DNA of 64,000 nt from Penelope pileata (lineage: Eukaryota > Chordata > Aves > Galliformes > Cracidae), in assembly GCA_013396635.1 (NCBI GenBank), contig WBMW01005298.1, positions 1 through 64,000 of the forward strand, read 5' to 3'. Shown here piece after piece: positions 1 to 10,163 of this stretch. The notes under the pieces were generated by a model that was not told where the DNA came from, ran no database searches, and was given only the letters and a program-made list of their open reading frames with translations. Each line of letters begins with the position of its first letter. The first letter of the stretch is position 1. The translations under genes were made by a program, and so were the position numbers.

Positions 1-919
1 AACCCAGGCCATTCTGTGATGATATGCATCTCAGCACACTCACACAAACACTTTTTCCTTGGCCTGTGGAAGTCCCACAGTCAGTGCACAGAACGCTGTT
101 GCGGTGGAATGCCCTGGTGCCGTGCAGCACCCTGCTCCCCCTGAGCACATGCTGCAGATGCTGCCTTCTCTCGCTGGTACCAGCTTTTCACTGCACTATG
201 CTCCTGCTCTCAGCTCACAGTGACTCATAACTGTTGACAAAGAGTGCGTATCCTGAGGGGCTTCCTACACAGCAAGGCTCAGGGCTTTTGCTCTCAGCAG
301 CTGTCAGGTAGGGACGATGGGCCTTTACCTGTGGTGAAGGGTACTGCAGGGTTTCCCACAGCTTATGGCGCCGCACCAGAGCTGCCCCTCACTCTGCCTC
401 AGGCACGTCTGGGTGGCACAGATGAAAATATCACATGTGGGGGACTAAAGCAAATGGGAAGAAGAGCTATATAGCCTGTATGTTTTCTCTTGCGTTCCCT
501 GTGGCAGGAGCAATCACCAGATGCTGGTGGAGTGGGACAGGATAGCATAGGCCAATGCCATGCACATGCCATGTTGCTTCCCTCCCTGATGCTGGTGGTC
601 TTAGAGTTGGGTGCAGAAGGGTTGAAAAGCACAATGATTACAAGCAGGAGGATTTCTTTCTTCCTCACGTGTGCAGGGGTCAGATAGCAACTTGCTAAAT
701 GCCTTCACTTCACAGTTGCAGCTCAGTGGTCCTACAAACACACAAGCAGTGACTGTGCAGCAGACTCTGCACTGCTGAGTACTTCAGAAAGTGGAGTGTA
801 GGCACAGAGAGAAGGTGTGGGACCACAACTGAACTTTTTAACTCTGGGACATAACGTTCTCCTTTTAGAGAGTGTGCTCAGGCATCCCAATGGGGAAGGA
901 ACACAAATAGACGGGGATT
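1..919. other. Intronic/flanking sequence without a recognised gene
   Basis: This stretch lies 3' of the keratin remnant. It is somewhat richer in GC than the rest of the window, particularly the first 600 bases. Several ORFs of 60-100 codons occur on both strands, overlap each other and show no family features. It is presumed to be part of a DDX10 intron because the first visible exon is internal. It may share duplicated keratin flank, but I cannot tell without alignment. Confidence 0.5.
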
Positions 920-1487
920 ACTATGCAGCAGAGACTTTATTGAGCCTGAAGACAGAAACAAAGCTGTGCGTGGTGGAAAGGATCTTTACACCCTTCCACC
1001 ACCAAGGGATGCATATCTTTCACCTTCGTGTAGTGAGAGGGAGAAGAAGCAGGGCCCTCTCAGCTTGCTTCAGGATGAACCCATGGCTCAGGACAGCAGG
1101 AGACAACAAGGACTCGTGATGCAGAGAAGAAAGCAGTGGAAGAAGACGTCTGCTGGCCATGTTTCCAGACAGCACAGGCTGGCACCGTGAGCATGAGGGT
1201 GCTCAGCCCATCTGGAAACCCTGGCCGGCAGCTCCGTCCTCAGTCCAGCAGTGGGCCTGGGGCTTCCTGGGCGATGTGCTTACGGGGTGTCCGCCTCGGC
1301 TTTAGCAGGGCAGGTACGTCCTGCCAGGGAACCGGCCACCCAGGCCAGAGATGCCAAAGCCACCAGAGGAGATGGGAACTCCCTCCTCATTCAGGACGCT
1401 GCCAACAGCAGCAGATGCTGAAGATCCCACAGCGGTGTTCTGGGGGAAGGAGCGGAGGATGGGTCCGGGCAGGGTCACCACGACTGG
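920..1487 (-). pseudogene. Feather beta-keratin 3' half (truncated) with 3'UTR
   Basis: On the minus strand an open frame from 1487 down to a TAA at 1302-1304 encodes 61 residues starting PVVVTLPGPILRSFPQNTAV and ending GRTYLPC. This is the second half of the roughly 98-residue feather keratin family (corneous beta-protein): the hydrophobic core, the Ser/Ala/Val stretch, the Gly-rich GGFGISGLGG segment and the Cys-terminal tail. Feather keratins are structural filament proteins of feather cells. The Cys-rich first half, expected above 1487, is absent: upstream codons are unrelated and in-frame stops appear near 1550. After the stop comes about 380 nt of 3'UTR-like sequence with an AATAAA signal (936-941 on the + strand as TTTATT) followed by the family-like GTCTCTGCTGC. 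No poly-A tail is seen, so a retrocopy is not supported. It lies antisense inside a DDX10 intron. Either a truncated pseudogene or an intact gene broken by assembly at the N at 1489. Confidence 0.85.
936..941 (-). promoter_or_regulatory. Polyadenylation signal of the keratin remnant
   Basis: TTTATT on the + strand reads AATAAA on the minus strand, about 360 nt after the keratin stop codon. It is followed by GTCTCTGCTGC, a context I associate with feather keratin mRNA 3' ends. Cleavage would be expected some 15-25 nt further on. Confidence 0.65.
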
Positions 1488-1742
1488 ANTGGTTTGGAGT
1501 GCCTCAGGCCCTGAGCGCCCTTTTCTCTTGCAATTTGTGCACCAGCCCTACGCTCATCTGGCATGCAAAGCACTCCCCATTAGTGAAACAGTGTTTGGGT
1601 TTGATCCTTGCAATGCTCCCCATTCAGTGCCTTGCTAATGGCGTGCCCATTCCTCCTCTGATCTTTGTCATTTGCAAAGTAATTGGAGATAAAATGAATC
1701 TCAGGCACGGTAGTCTTTATTCAGTTAATTTAGACATTAATG

Positions 1743-2624
1743 TGTGGGTGTCCAACCTTTTGGCTTGCCTGGGCCTCAGTGAGTCAAGAAGAATTGTCTT
1801 GGGCTGCATATAAAATATATATATTGTTGTTGTTGTATATAACTAACAAAACTTTTTTTTTTTTGATTTTTTTTAAAACTTAAAAGAGCAACAAAAACAT
1901 AAAACTGGTGGGATATTTGACCTTGTTTTTGTGCAACTAATGCATCAGTCTGGTTCGATGGAAGTGGCTGTAATTGTTAGTGAGTTCTCAAGGTGTTTGT
2001 CAGACATTTTTGATGAGGTTTTACTTTTCCTGTGCTTCGTCCTTGAAAACAAATGTTGTTCACAAATGTACATACTTGCAAAAAGTGATGATGTGAATAA
2101 GGTGTGACTGTGAAGTGAGGGATATTTTCCTCTAGTAAGAGAGGTCTTACGAAAGTCTAGTAAAGAGACATGATCAAAATATTCTTTGCGTTGAATGTGT
2201 GATTACCACTCAATACATTCCATTTGAAAATTTGCAGGTAAAGTATTTCTGTCAACTGAAACGGATTGGCAAGTATACGAAAAAATTGATGATTTCTCCA
2301 GCACTCTTGAAAGCTATTCTCAAATTCCTTTATCAAAACAGAAAGCAAGTTTGCGTATTTTTTCACTATTCACAATACTGTGCTTAGTCAGTGTATCAAA
2401 ATGCATGAAAGTATTTGGCATAACTTGAGTTAGCACAGCACTGCACCCTCCCCATATCCTGGATTCAGCTGAGGCAGTGTTAAATAGCACACTGATGCTT
2501 TGGCTATTGCTGAGTGGTGGGTGTGAGCCCAAGGCTGGGCCAGGCCAGGCTGCTTGGTGGTGAAGAGTCGCTGGCGACAGGAAACAGGTCCTATTAGGAG
2601 CTGTGCCAGACCGTGGGTGGGACG
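1743..2624 (-). mobile_element. hAT-Charlie DNA transposon relic
   Basis: The left end, near 1743, begins GGTGTCCAACCTTTTGGCTT followed by GGGCC and later GAATTGTCTTGGGC, a terminal sequence typical of Charlie-type hAT elements. On the minus strand, coding debris of the hAT transposase C-terminus (the dimerisation region) follows in order: HFDTLTKHSIVNSEK, then YANLLSVLIKEFENSFQ (2157-2366), then, in a broken frame, YPSLHSHTLF, YICEQ and HLENSL between about 2150 and 1980. The frame slips in an A-run at about 2358-2363, and stops interrupt it further on, so it is dead. The right end is proposed near 2608-2624 from a weak inverted match (GGTGGGAC). Only the last part of the transposase is present. 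No target-site duplication was confirmed. Confidence 0.75.
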
Positions 2625-5289
2625 TTGTCCTAGTTTCTAACAGAAGTTACGCTTCTCGTAGTGTCTAGTATGAATTTATCTTGTACCTCCGAGATACTGA
2701 TAACATCCTGGCAGTGTNCGTGACTGCTGTAAAGTGTGAAGCTTTTAAGTCCATACAAGTTTATAATTTTTCATCATGTATCCTCAGCAGCACCATGGAG
2801 AATAGGACTGTGTACCTTTATTTCAGTTCAGTAACCCATTTGATTGAAGGGGGTAGGTAAATTGGTAGTTCTTCCTGAGAGGGCTTTTCCTGGAGAGCTG
2901 ACACTGAACGTTTTAAAATAGTGATAATGATAATAATGTTACTGAGAAGTAACAGATTTCACTCCTTGGCTAAAAAGTTAGAAATATGATATCATGTAAG
3001 TCTCTCGTGCCCAGTTTCTCAATTTTTATTATCGTATCTCCTGAATGTATAGGCCATTTGAATCATTGAATAAAACATTTTAACTTTCATTTGGATTTTA
3101 ATGTGAAGGAAAATAGCTTAGAATAATGCTTCCAGGTAAGATGGAGAAGATGGAGTGGGATTTCTTTGCTAGGCTGATGAATATTGGGAGACTCTATGAA
3201 CAATTTGTGAATTGTACCAGAATTTTTGTGGATTTGGGAAAGGTAGGAAAACTTAAAATAACTAGAATCTAGGTAGCCTTCTGGACTAGAATGAGCTGGT
3301 TGTAAAGACACTTGGAACCCTTGGAAGATGGCCTGTGAGACATTTCTGGGCATCATGCTGCCTGTTCTGTTCACATTTGATGACCTTTCCTCAGTCTTAA
3401 ATACTTTTGTGTTGTGAGCAGTATGGGATAGAGCTTACAGCGTATGCTCTCTCTGTCTGAAATGCTGAAGAGACACAAGGACTAACCAAGGGAAAGCAGA
3501 AGTTTTGGATTAGTGTAGAAAATTACTTATGTCTGAGCTGCCATGGGGACAGATGGTACCTGCAAGGATTCTGGTGACCCTGAGTGACAGGGTAAAATGA
3601 GAAGGAGATTGGGAATGTTTAAAGAGAGACCAGGGGTTGCAGCCTTTCTGCTGAATTCCCTTGAAAAATAAAGCAAGAAGCAATATTTAAAACTCTTGAG
3701 GTGAGGTTGTAGCATGTGGAATGTCATTGTGTCTTCGTCATGACATTGCACAGGCCAGTTGTACTGGTGACAAGTTATGATCATCAGCAACTGCCACAGG
3801 AAGTTGCAGTTGCACAAATTTGCATCAGAAGTGACAGAACAGCTGGCTGGGGGAGGATGAGAGTAGGAGGGAGCCAGCATTACTTTTCTTGGAATGAAAA
3901 TACTAACAAACCTTTCAGTTTCTGGCTTTAGCTTTTTAAGATCTCTTTAAGGGAAGAGAAAGGTCTTTCTGAATTGAGCAACAGAAAATAATGATAAAGT
4001 TTCAAAACAGCAGAAGAATGAAATCAAACATGGGCTGTCAGTCAATGTTGCAAATAGAATCTTCTACTAATTTTGAAAACTTTAAATTGTAATTTAATTA
4101 CAATTTTAAGCAATTTTTGTTGCAATTTTTCACGTGTGTTTGTTGGTGTACTGTCACCTTGCAGGCAAACTGTATATGCATTCAGCTTTTGAGAATCTTA
4201 AAATACGGACAAGTGGTTTGTCATGGGTGTTCCTCCTTAATAAGGTTTGAGTATTCAAACATCCTCTGCAATGTCCTCCAGTATTCATACATATTAATGT
4301 GAATAAAACAATAAAGATAATGCAGCTGAATTCTTGACCTCAGACTTTTAACTGGAGTGCTGTATTTGTCAAAAAATGGGTCTTGTGCCCGTCTACTGCA
4401 AGCTGCTGAATTCTTGGCATTTATAAGAAATAAATTCCCTGCTGGAGTAGCAGAACGGATCAGACAGCAGTGCAACAGCATCGCTGTGCACAGGGATTCA
4501 GGTAGGATGCAGTTTACTATGTTGAGGGCATGAGATCTAAGTGATTGCATCCTGCATTTTGGAGGCCAAACCCTGTCTGGGAAGCATTTTTAAAAGGGAG
4601 AGAATTAAATTCTTAATTACTGCTTGCTTTAAGGAATTTACTAGCTTGTTTGGAAGGAAGTAGTTCATGTGCTGTTGATTGGAAAGAGAGAGGGTGAATT
4701 GGATTTGGGGTCCTTTGCAACCTTTGCAGTTCTTCCCGTGGACTGATGCTGCCTTCTGGCATTCTTTTAATTTTAGTATTAGGCCAATTCATCTAGTTCT
4801 GAAAAAGAATTTAAAAAATATCTTTCTGCTAACTTGACTGTTTCTGTGTAGCAGGAGGCTTGAACACCAAAGTGATGTCTGTCCATTGCATTCTCCATCC
4901 CTCCCAGAGGGACTTGCAGGGTGTTCTGGCGATGTAATTAGTTACAGCTCGAGGTTTCAGTCAAGCTCTGTTACTTTGAATTCTGTCAAAATAGCGTTAA
5001 AAAAATCAATTTGTTTAAAACTATTATGCAAGAAACTCATCAATAAATTAAAACTATAAGTGTGTCAAACGAGTACAGCATAGTACTTGCTGTCTTAACT
5101 TTTCCTAGTTGTCCTGCTAGTCTGCACCATTTCTGAGGGCCCTTAGCAACTACTGTAATAGAGCTGTAATATGTTTCTGATGCTCAGCATTAACATTATC
5201 CATAAGGGTATGAATTAATTCATGTGATAATATTTTTGTAACTTTCGGTTATGGTAAAAAAAAACAAACCCAAACCATCACAAAAGTGA
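2625..5289. other. DDX10: Intronic sequence, no gene seen
   Basis: This is AT-rich DDX10 intron sequence. It contains one N (2718), a perfect 10-bp-arm inverted repeat at 4084-4106 and an A/C-rich run (about 5256-5277) just before the CR1 copy. Minus-strand frames of about 100 codons at 3087-3374, 3527-3880 and 4221-4550 have no recognisable domain and look like chance. Confidence 0.5.
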
Positions 5290-5993
5290 TGATCACAGCC
5301 CTGCCAAGCAGGACTTGGGGGTACTGGTGGATGGCAAGCTGGACATGAGCCAGCAACGTGCCCTCGCAGCCCAGAAAGTCAACAGAATCCTGGGCTGCAT
5401 CAAAAGCAGCGTGGCCAGCGGGGTGAGGGAGGTGATCCTGCCCCTCTGCTCTGTGCTGTGAGACCTCACCTGGAGCACTGCGTCCAGATGTGGAGTCCTC
5501 AGCACAGGAGAGACATGGACCTGTTGGAGCACGTCCAGAGGAGGGCCACAAAAATGATCCAGGGGATGGAACTCCTCCCCTGTGAGGACAGGCTGAGAGA
5601 GCTGGGGCTGTTCAGCCTGGAGAAGAGAAGGCTTCAGGGAGACCTGATAGCGGCCTTTTAGTATCTAAAGGGGGGCTACAGGAAAGAAGTGGACAGACTC
5701 TTTAGCAGGGTCTGTTGTAATAGTACAAGGGGAAATGGTTTCAAACTAAAAGAGGGGAGATTTAGATCAGATATAAGGAAAAAGTTTTCTACAGTAAGGG
5801 TGGTGAAGCACTGGCACAGGTTGCCCAGAGTTGTGGTGGAAGCCCCGTCCCTGGAGATACTCAAGGTCAGGCTGGAGGGGCTCAGAGCAACCTGCTCTAG
5901 CTGTAGGTGTCCCTGTACGTTGCAGGGAAGTTGGACTAGATGACCTTTAAAGGTCCCTTCCCACTGAAATGATTCTATGATTCTATTCTGTGA
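5290..5993 (+). mobile_element. CR1 LINE, 5'-truncated, sense to DDX10
   Basis: This fragment covers the end of the CR1 reverse transcriptase ORF and the 3'UTR. Translation runs from about 5312 (DLGVLVDGKLDMSQQ), continues after a one-base frameshift near 5455-5460 (LEHCVQMWSPQHRRDMDLLE, then RELGLFSLEKRRLQGDL), meets an in-frame TAG at 5659-5661, and resumes in the same frame through DIRKKFSTVRVVKHWHRLPR to about 5893. The 3' end is GATTCTATGATTCTATTCTG, the CR1 terminal repeat. Apart from those two lesions the frame is largely open, suggesting a moderately young copy. CR1 elements are usually 5'-truncated, as here. Confidence 0.95.
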
Positions 5994-6593
5994 AAAGTAA
6001 TATCAAAACAGTGGATAATAAAAAATGATAAAAGAGCAGGAATAGAGTTCAGACTGATGAAATTCATCTTCCCTCAGCTCTCCAGTCTGTATGCAGAGGA
6101 GTGACCAAGTCTTAGAAGAATTGAATAAAATTCGAAAGAGTTGACAATATTTTAGAAGGAGCTTGAAGTGAAGGCACTGAAATCAAATCAGAATTCAGAT
6201 GAAGTTCTCACAGTTTTGAAGAAGCCATTTGCTTTTTCTGTACTTCATTTTTCTTTTAAAATAGAATTTCTCTTCCATGATATATGTAGTTTTTCTATTT
6301 TGGATTAAGGTCTTGGGTAGAGAATATCTCTTGTTGGAAGTGTTCTCAGTGCCTGAAATAGCAAGTGGGATCAGCTGAAGACTTTAATCATCATATTACT
6401 ACTGAATGATCTTTGAAGCCTATTATTCTAATGAGATTTTCATTTCTTTGAACGTAGAGCAATACCAGCCTGCATCCAGTCTGTAACAAACTGGAAAAAT
6501 TGTTTTGAGTATCAGGGGGCTGAACCCTGTTGATAGCTGATGAATGTTAGAACATAATGCATTTGTTTGATGGTTCATTCTTTGGTGTGGAAC
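5994..6593. other. DDX10: Intronic sequence between two CR1 copies
   Basis: About 600 bases of AT-rich sequence separate a sense CR1 from an antisense one. No gene or recognisable repeat is seen here. Confidence 0.5.
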
Positions 6594-6794
6594 AATCATA
6601 GAATGGCTTAGGTTGGAAGGGACCTTAAAGCCCACCCAGTCCCAAACCCCTGCTGTGGGCAGGGCTGCCCCCCGCCAGCTCGGGCTGCCGAGGGCCCACC
6701 CAACCTGACCTTGAGCACCTCCAGGGATGGGGCACCCACAGCTTCTCTGTGGAGCTTTTGCCAGGGTCTCACTACCCTCTCAGTAAAGAATTGA
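6594..6794 (-). mobile_element. CR1 LINE 3' fragment, antisense
   Basis: The + strand begins AATCATAGAATGGCTTAGG and continues with GTTGGAAGGGACC, the reverse complement of the CR1 3' end. Minus-strand translation gives FFTERVVRPWQKLHREAVGA and PSLEVLKVRLGG, the last residues of the CR1 ORF. The copy is cut off at about 6794 (TAAAGAATTGAT). Confidence 0.92.
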
Positions 6795-9700
6795 TACATA
6801 CACAAAAGGTGTGTTCTTTCTGCCCCTTATTGATAAGTTGTTGGTTTCTATATACTGTGTGTATCAAAGAAATACTAGTGAAGTAAGTTACCCGAAAGGC
6901 GGGATGCGATTTCTGCTCTGTGGAGTGCAGGGACCCATGTAGATCTTAAGATCTGTAGATGTTGCAACTCTCAGATTCACAGAAAAGGTAGTTTTTGATT
7001 AAGATAAATTTTCCCATCTGTCACTACAGAGAAAGAAGGGGCTCTGACGTTATTTTTGTTACTGTTTGCTAGACATCAATGGGTTAATGAAATCTGTCAA
7101 CTTTAAGGAGTTTTTCTAAAGGTTTCTCATTATCTTGGTAAAATGTTTAATAATTTAATGTGAGCAAACAAGTATTTTATTCCCCACATTATTATTGGTA
7201 GCAGCTGAAATGGGTTGTGCTAAAACCTTCCGGCCCAGTAATTAATTGAAAGTGGTAATCAGGCCAGGAAGCTACCTAAAAAATCCTTAGTATTTAGACA
7301 AAGCAGACAAGGAAAAGAAAGCTTACTTCTCTAACAAAGTGTAGAACAGCTTGAAAAACATCTCTCTTAGCTCTACACAAAAGTTCTTACTTCAACTGGA
7401 CGAGGGAAGAAGTATGACATTGTGTCAGTGCTTAATCTACAGTCTCATATTTTTCATGTGTGGAAATAGTTTTTCTCTTAAGCATTTCAGGAACACCCAT
7501 AAAAGATTGGTGCTTCAAACTGTTGTTTTTCTCCTCTGTCGCAGGTTAACAAGATATAGAAACTTTTTTTTTAATTCCACTTGAATTACTGAGACAAAAG
7601 CTTTCTTTGGCAGATGTCTGTACATAGCAGAACAAGGGTGTGCTTGGAGTGTGCTTGAATAGAACTGTGCTAGCTCGGCTGGCTGTTGACTTTAGTGCTT
7701 GCTGGCTTAAGCCTGGTGGTAGGAGCTTTGGCATGTATCAGAAATTAGGTTACAAATGATAGTCCAAGGTCTTTTTGCTGGTACTTAAAATATTCCAGTG
7801 TATTATGCTGCAGTGCTGCTATTATTTTGGATAGTTCAGTTTTCCTATGTAGATGCACTCTTGTGCTGTGTGAATAGTTGTTATGTTGAACATTTAAACT
7901 GGGGATGTGCGAAACGCCTGATGGCCAGTGACTTAGCCTCAGGCAGAGTATTCTGTGAATCCCCCCTTTATTGACGCTTTCCCAAGTGGGTGGCCCAGCA
8001 GGTAGGCAACACCGAGCAAAAATGTACAGCAGCTTACATTTTCTATACTCGACTGCATCACCCATTCCCTGGTTCCTCTTTGGTTGAGTACTTCAGGGTT
8101 TGCAGCCTATCCGATGCTTCTAACTTCCCTGCCAGATGTCTTGCCTTTGCTTACTGCTTGGCTAACTCCTCCTGATCCTCCTCCCATTTGTTTAGTTTCT
8201 CCCTTTTAAGGTAGGTTTGAGCGTTATCTTTTTGAGCAACTTTGGCGCTGGCCGAGATTCCAACCTCAGAAGCAGTTAGTGCCAGTACATCTCCTGGTAC
8301 TCCCAGAAATGCTGCCACCCAGTCCTTTTTTTTAGTGATTAGCCAAAACGGTGCTCGGTTTTGATGAGAGAGATGCTGTGGTTAGACATGCTGCAGGTGC
8401 TGCCTCGGCTACAATAGTCTGTTTTTGCACAATCCTGTCACACAGTATCTTAAGAAAAGAATAGCTCATTCTTGCAAAAACATCTCCAAAAAACGTTTGT
8501 TGTTACTGACTTGATTCTTTGTATTGGCTTCTCACTAGTTGAGACTCTCCTAAGGCAGGTTAATTTAGTATCAAAGGCATTTGACTTGTAAACACAGATA
8601 ATTTTTTCTTTTCTGGATTATTCGTAAAAGGGAGATGAAAGACAGTTGTCACAAACACCAGCATCAGAAATGCTCTATCATCACTTTTTAGAGAGTTGGG
8701 AATGGTTTTGAACTCACTAACATCTTCAGCAGATTTTTCTATTGGAATTAAACAACCCATGCTGCTTTTACAACTCAGTATTTACATAAGAAGTGGTAAA
8801 TCTGCACAGTTTCCGACTGCTGACGTTGTAAGAAGGGTTTGCTTACTTGTGGTTTTGTATATGCTAAGTTAGGAATTTGGGCCTTTCTGGTACTGGATGG
8901 TGAGATGCAGCTGTGGAAAAGAAAGACAAACCTTTGGATCTGAGCAGAATACATTTAAAGAGGTTTCTATTGAAGTTTAATATACAGAGCTACTAATGTG
9001 TGAGAGGAAAAAAAAAGATTGTAGTGTCATGTATCTGCCCACAAGAGGCCATCTCAGAATTCTGTTAGTGCATAAGAAAAGCAGTCGATGGCTGATTTGA
9101 CAATCAACTGCTGCTTTGGAACAAACAATGCAATTTATTTACTAATGAGTGTTAACTTATCACTTGCTTTTGCAGTAGGAGTGGTGAGATTCTACAAAGC
9201 AATGTTGTATTTTTTTCTTTGGTTGCAATTTGAATAGGAATGAACTGTAGAGCTATCCAGTACTGTCAGTGGTGGTAGAAATACTAATTTCAAGACCTGA
9301 TGATAGGCAGAAACATGCTACATAAAAGAAGACGAAAAGCTGAATACTAAGGGAAGAATAGGAATCTGTCCTTTGGGTAAGGGTGGAGGGAAAATACAAG
9401 GCAAGATTAAGTTGTCCTGTTACGTGGTGGTTCCTGTTTTCCTGGTGAACATCAAGGATTGATAGAAATTTCAAGCTTGGACACATTAGGAAATGTTGTG
9501 TAGTGATTTCCTGTTGGCCAGCTGAGCTGCATCCATTGGCTGTGTGTGTGTGATTAGCTGGTGGCAAAGGCAAGGTAACATGAATTATCCTAGGCTGTAG
9601 TGAAAGACAGCTACATTGAGTCAAATCACTTTCTGCTAGGCAGTGGCTGCAGTAAAGTCAAGACACTTCAGTTTGATAGTGACCTGATCTCTTCTTGTTT

Positions 9701-10074
9701 CCGTGTAATTCAGATGTCAGAGTATCCATAACATCATCTAGAAAATCTCGGAAGGAAAAACAAGTCAATGGTGTTTGGTTTTTGGCTAATTTGCTGTATT
9801 TGCTTTCTAGTGAAAATAAAACGGTGTACTACGGGCGAATTCAGTCAACTAATGTGTTCTAATGAAATGTTTGAATATTTGAAGTTGTATCGCTTTGGTA
9901 GTACTAGTAAATTTTGGCTGATGGATATTGGGTAAAAGAATTTCAGTCCAAAATAAATGTCAGACCAATTAGTAGTGGAATTCTATTTGTGTGTACAGCA
10001 ACAATATAATGGTAATTTTGTGTTAGTAATTGAATGAATAGCTTCTTCTAAAAATACTTTTATTTTCTTTTCAG
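6795..10074. other. DDX10: Intron upstream of the first visible DDX10 exon
   Basis: AT-rich intron sequence ending in TTTTATTTTCTTTTCAG at 10074. I looked for the expected preceding DDX10 exon (a KINPEKL-like block) and did not find it. The minus-strand ORF 9253-9624 and other short frames are unrecognised. Confidence 0.55.
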
Positions 10075-10163
10075 TGTTTTGTATCCTACTTGCGTTCAGT
10101 TTACTTAATGAAGAACAAGGAAGTATTTGATGTCTTCAAATTGCCTCTGGCAGAATATGCCCT
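10075..10163 (+). CDS. DDX10: DDX10 internal exon (post-helicase DUF4217-type region)
   Basis: This is an internal exon of the DEAD-box RNA helicase DDX10, a nucleolar ATP-dependent helicase; its yeast relative Dbp4 acts in 18S rRNA maturation and U14 snoRNA release. Seen: a pyrimidine-rich tract ending in TTTTCAG at 10074, 29 full codons plus two bases, and the donor GTAAGT at 10164. The translation reads CFVSYLRSVYLMKNKEVFD, then VFKLPLAEYAL. From memory of vertebrate DDX10 this matches, nearly residue for residue, the conserved block just after the helicase C-terminal domain (DUF4217 type). The last two bases (CT) join the first base of the exon at 15375 to complete a Leu codon, giving EYAL-SLGLA as in the family, so the intron is phase 2. 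The exon is too short to show as a long ORF. The start at 10075 is set by the acceptor; the Met within it is not an initiator. Confidence 0.93.

Noticed and set aside
1136..1813. 225-codon + strand ORF, the longest in the window
   Set aside because: It is the antisense shadow of the keratin remnant and runs on into the hAT end; the protein is unrecognisable and contains an N codon.
9030..9056. CTCF-like site TGCCCACAAGAGGCCATCTC
   Set aside because: Too many mismatches at core positions to call from sequence alone.
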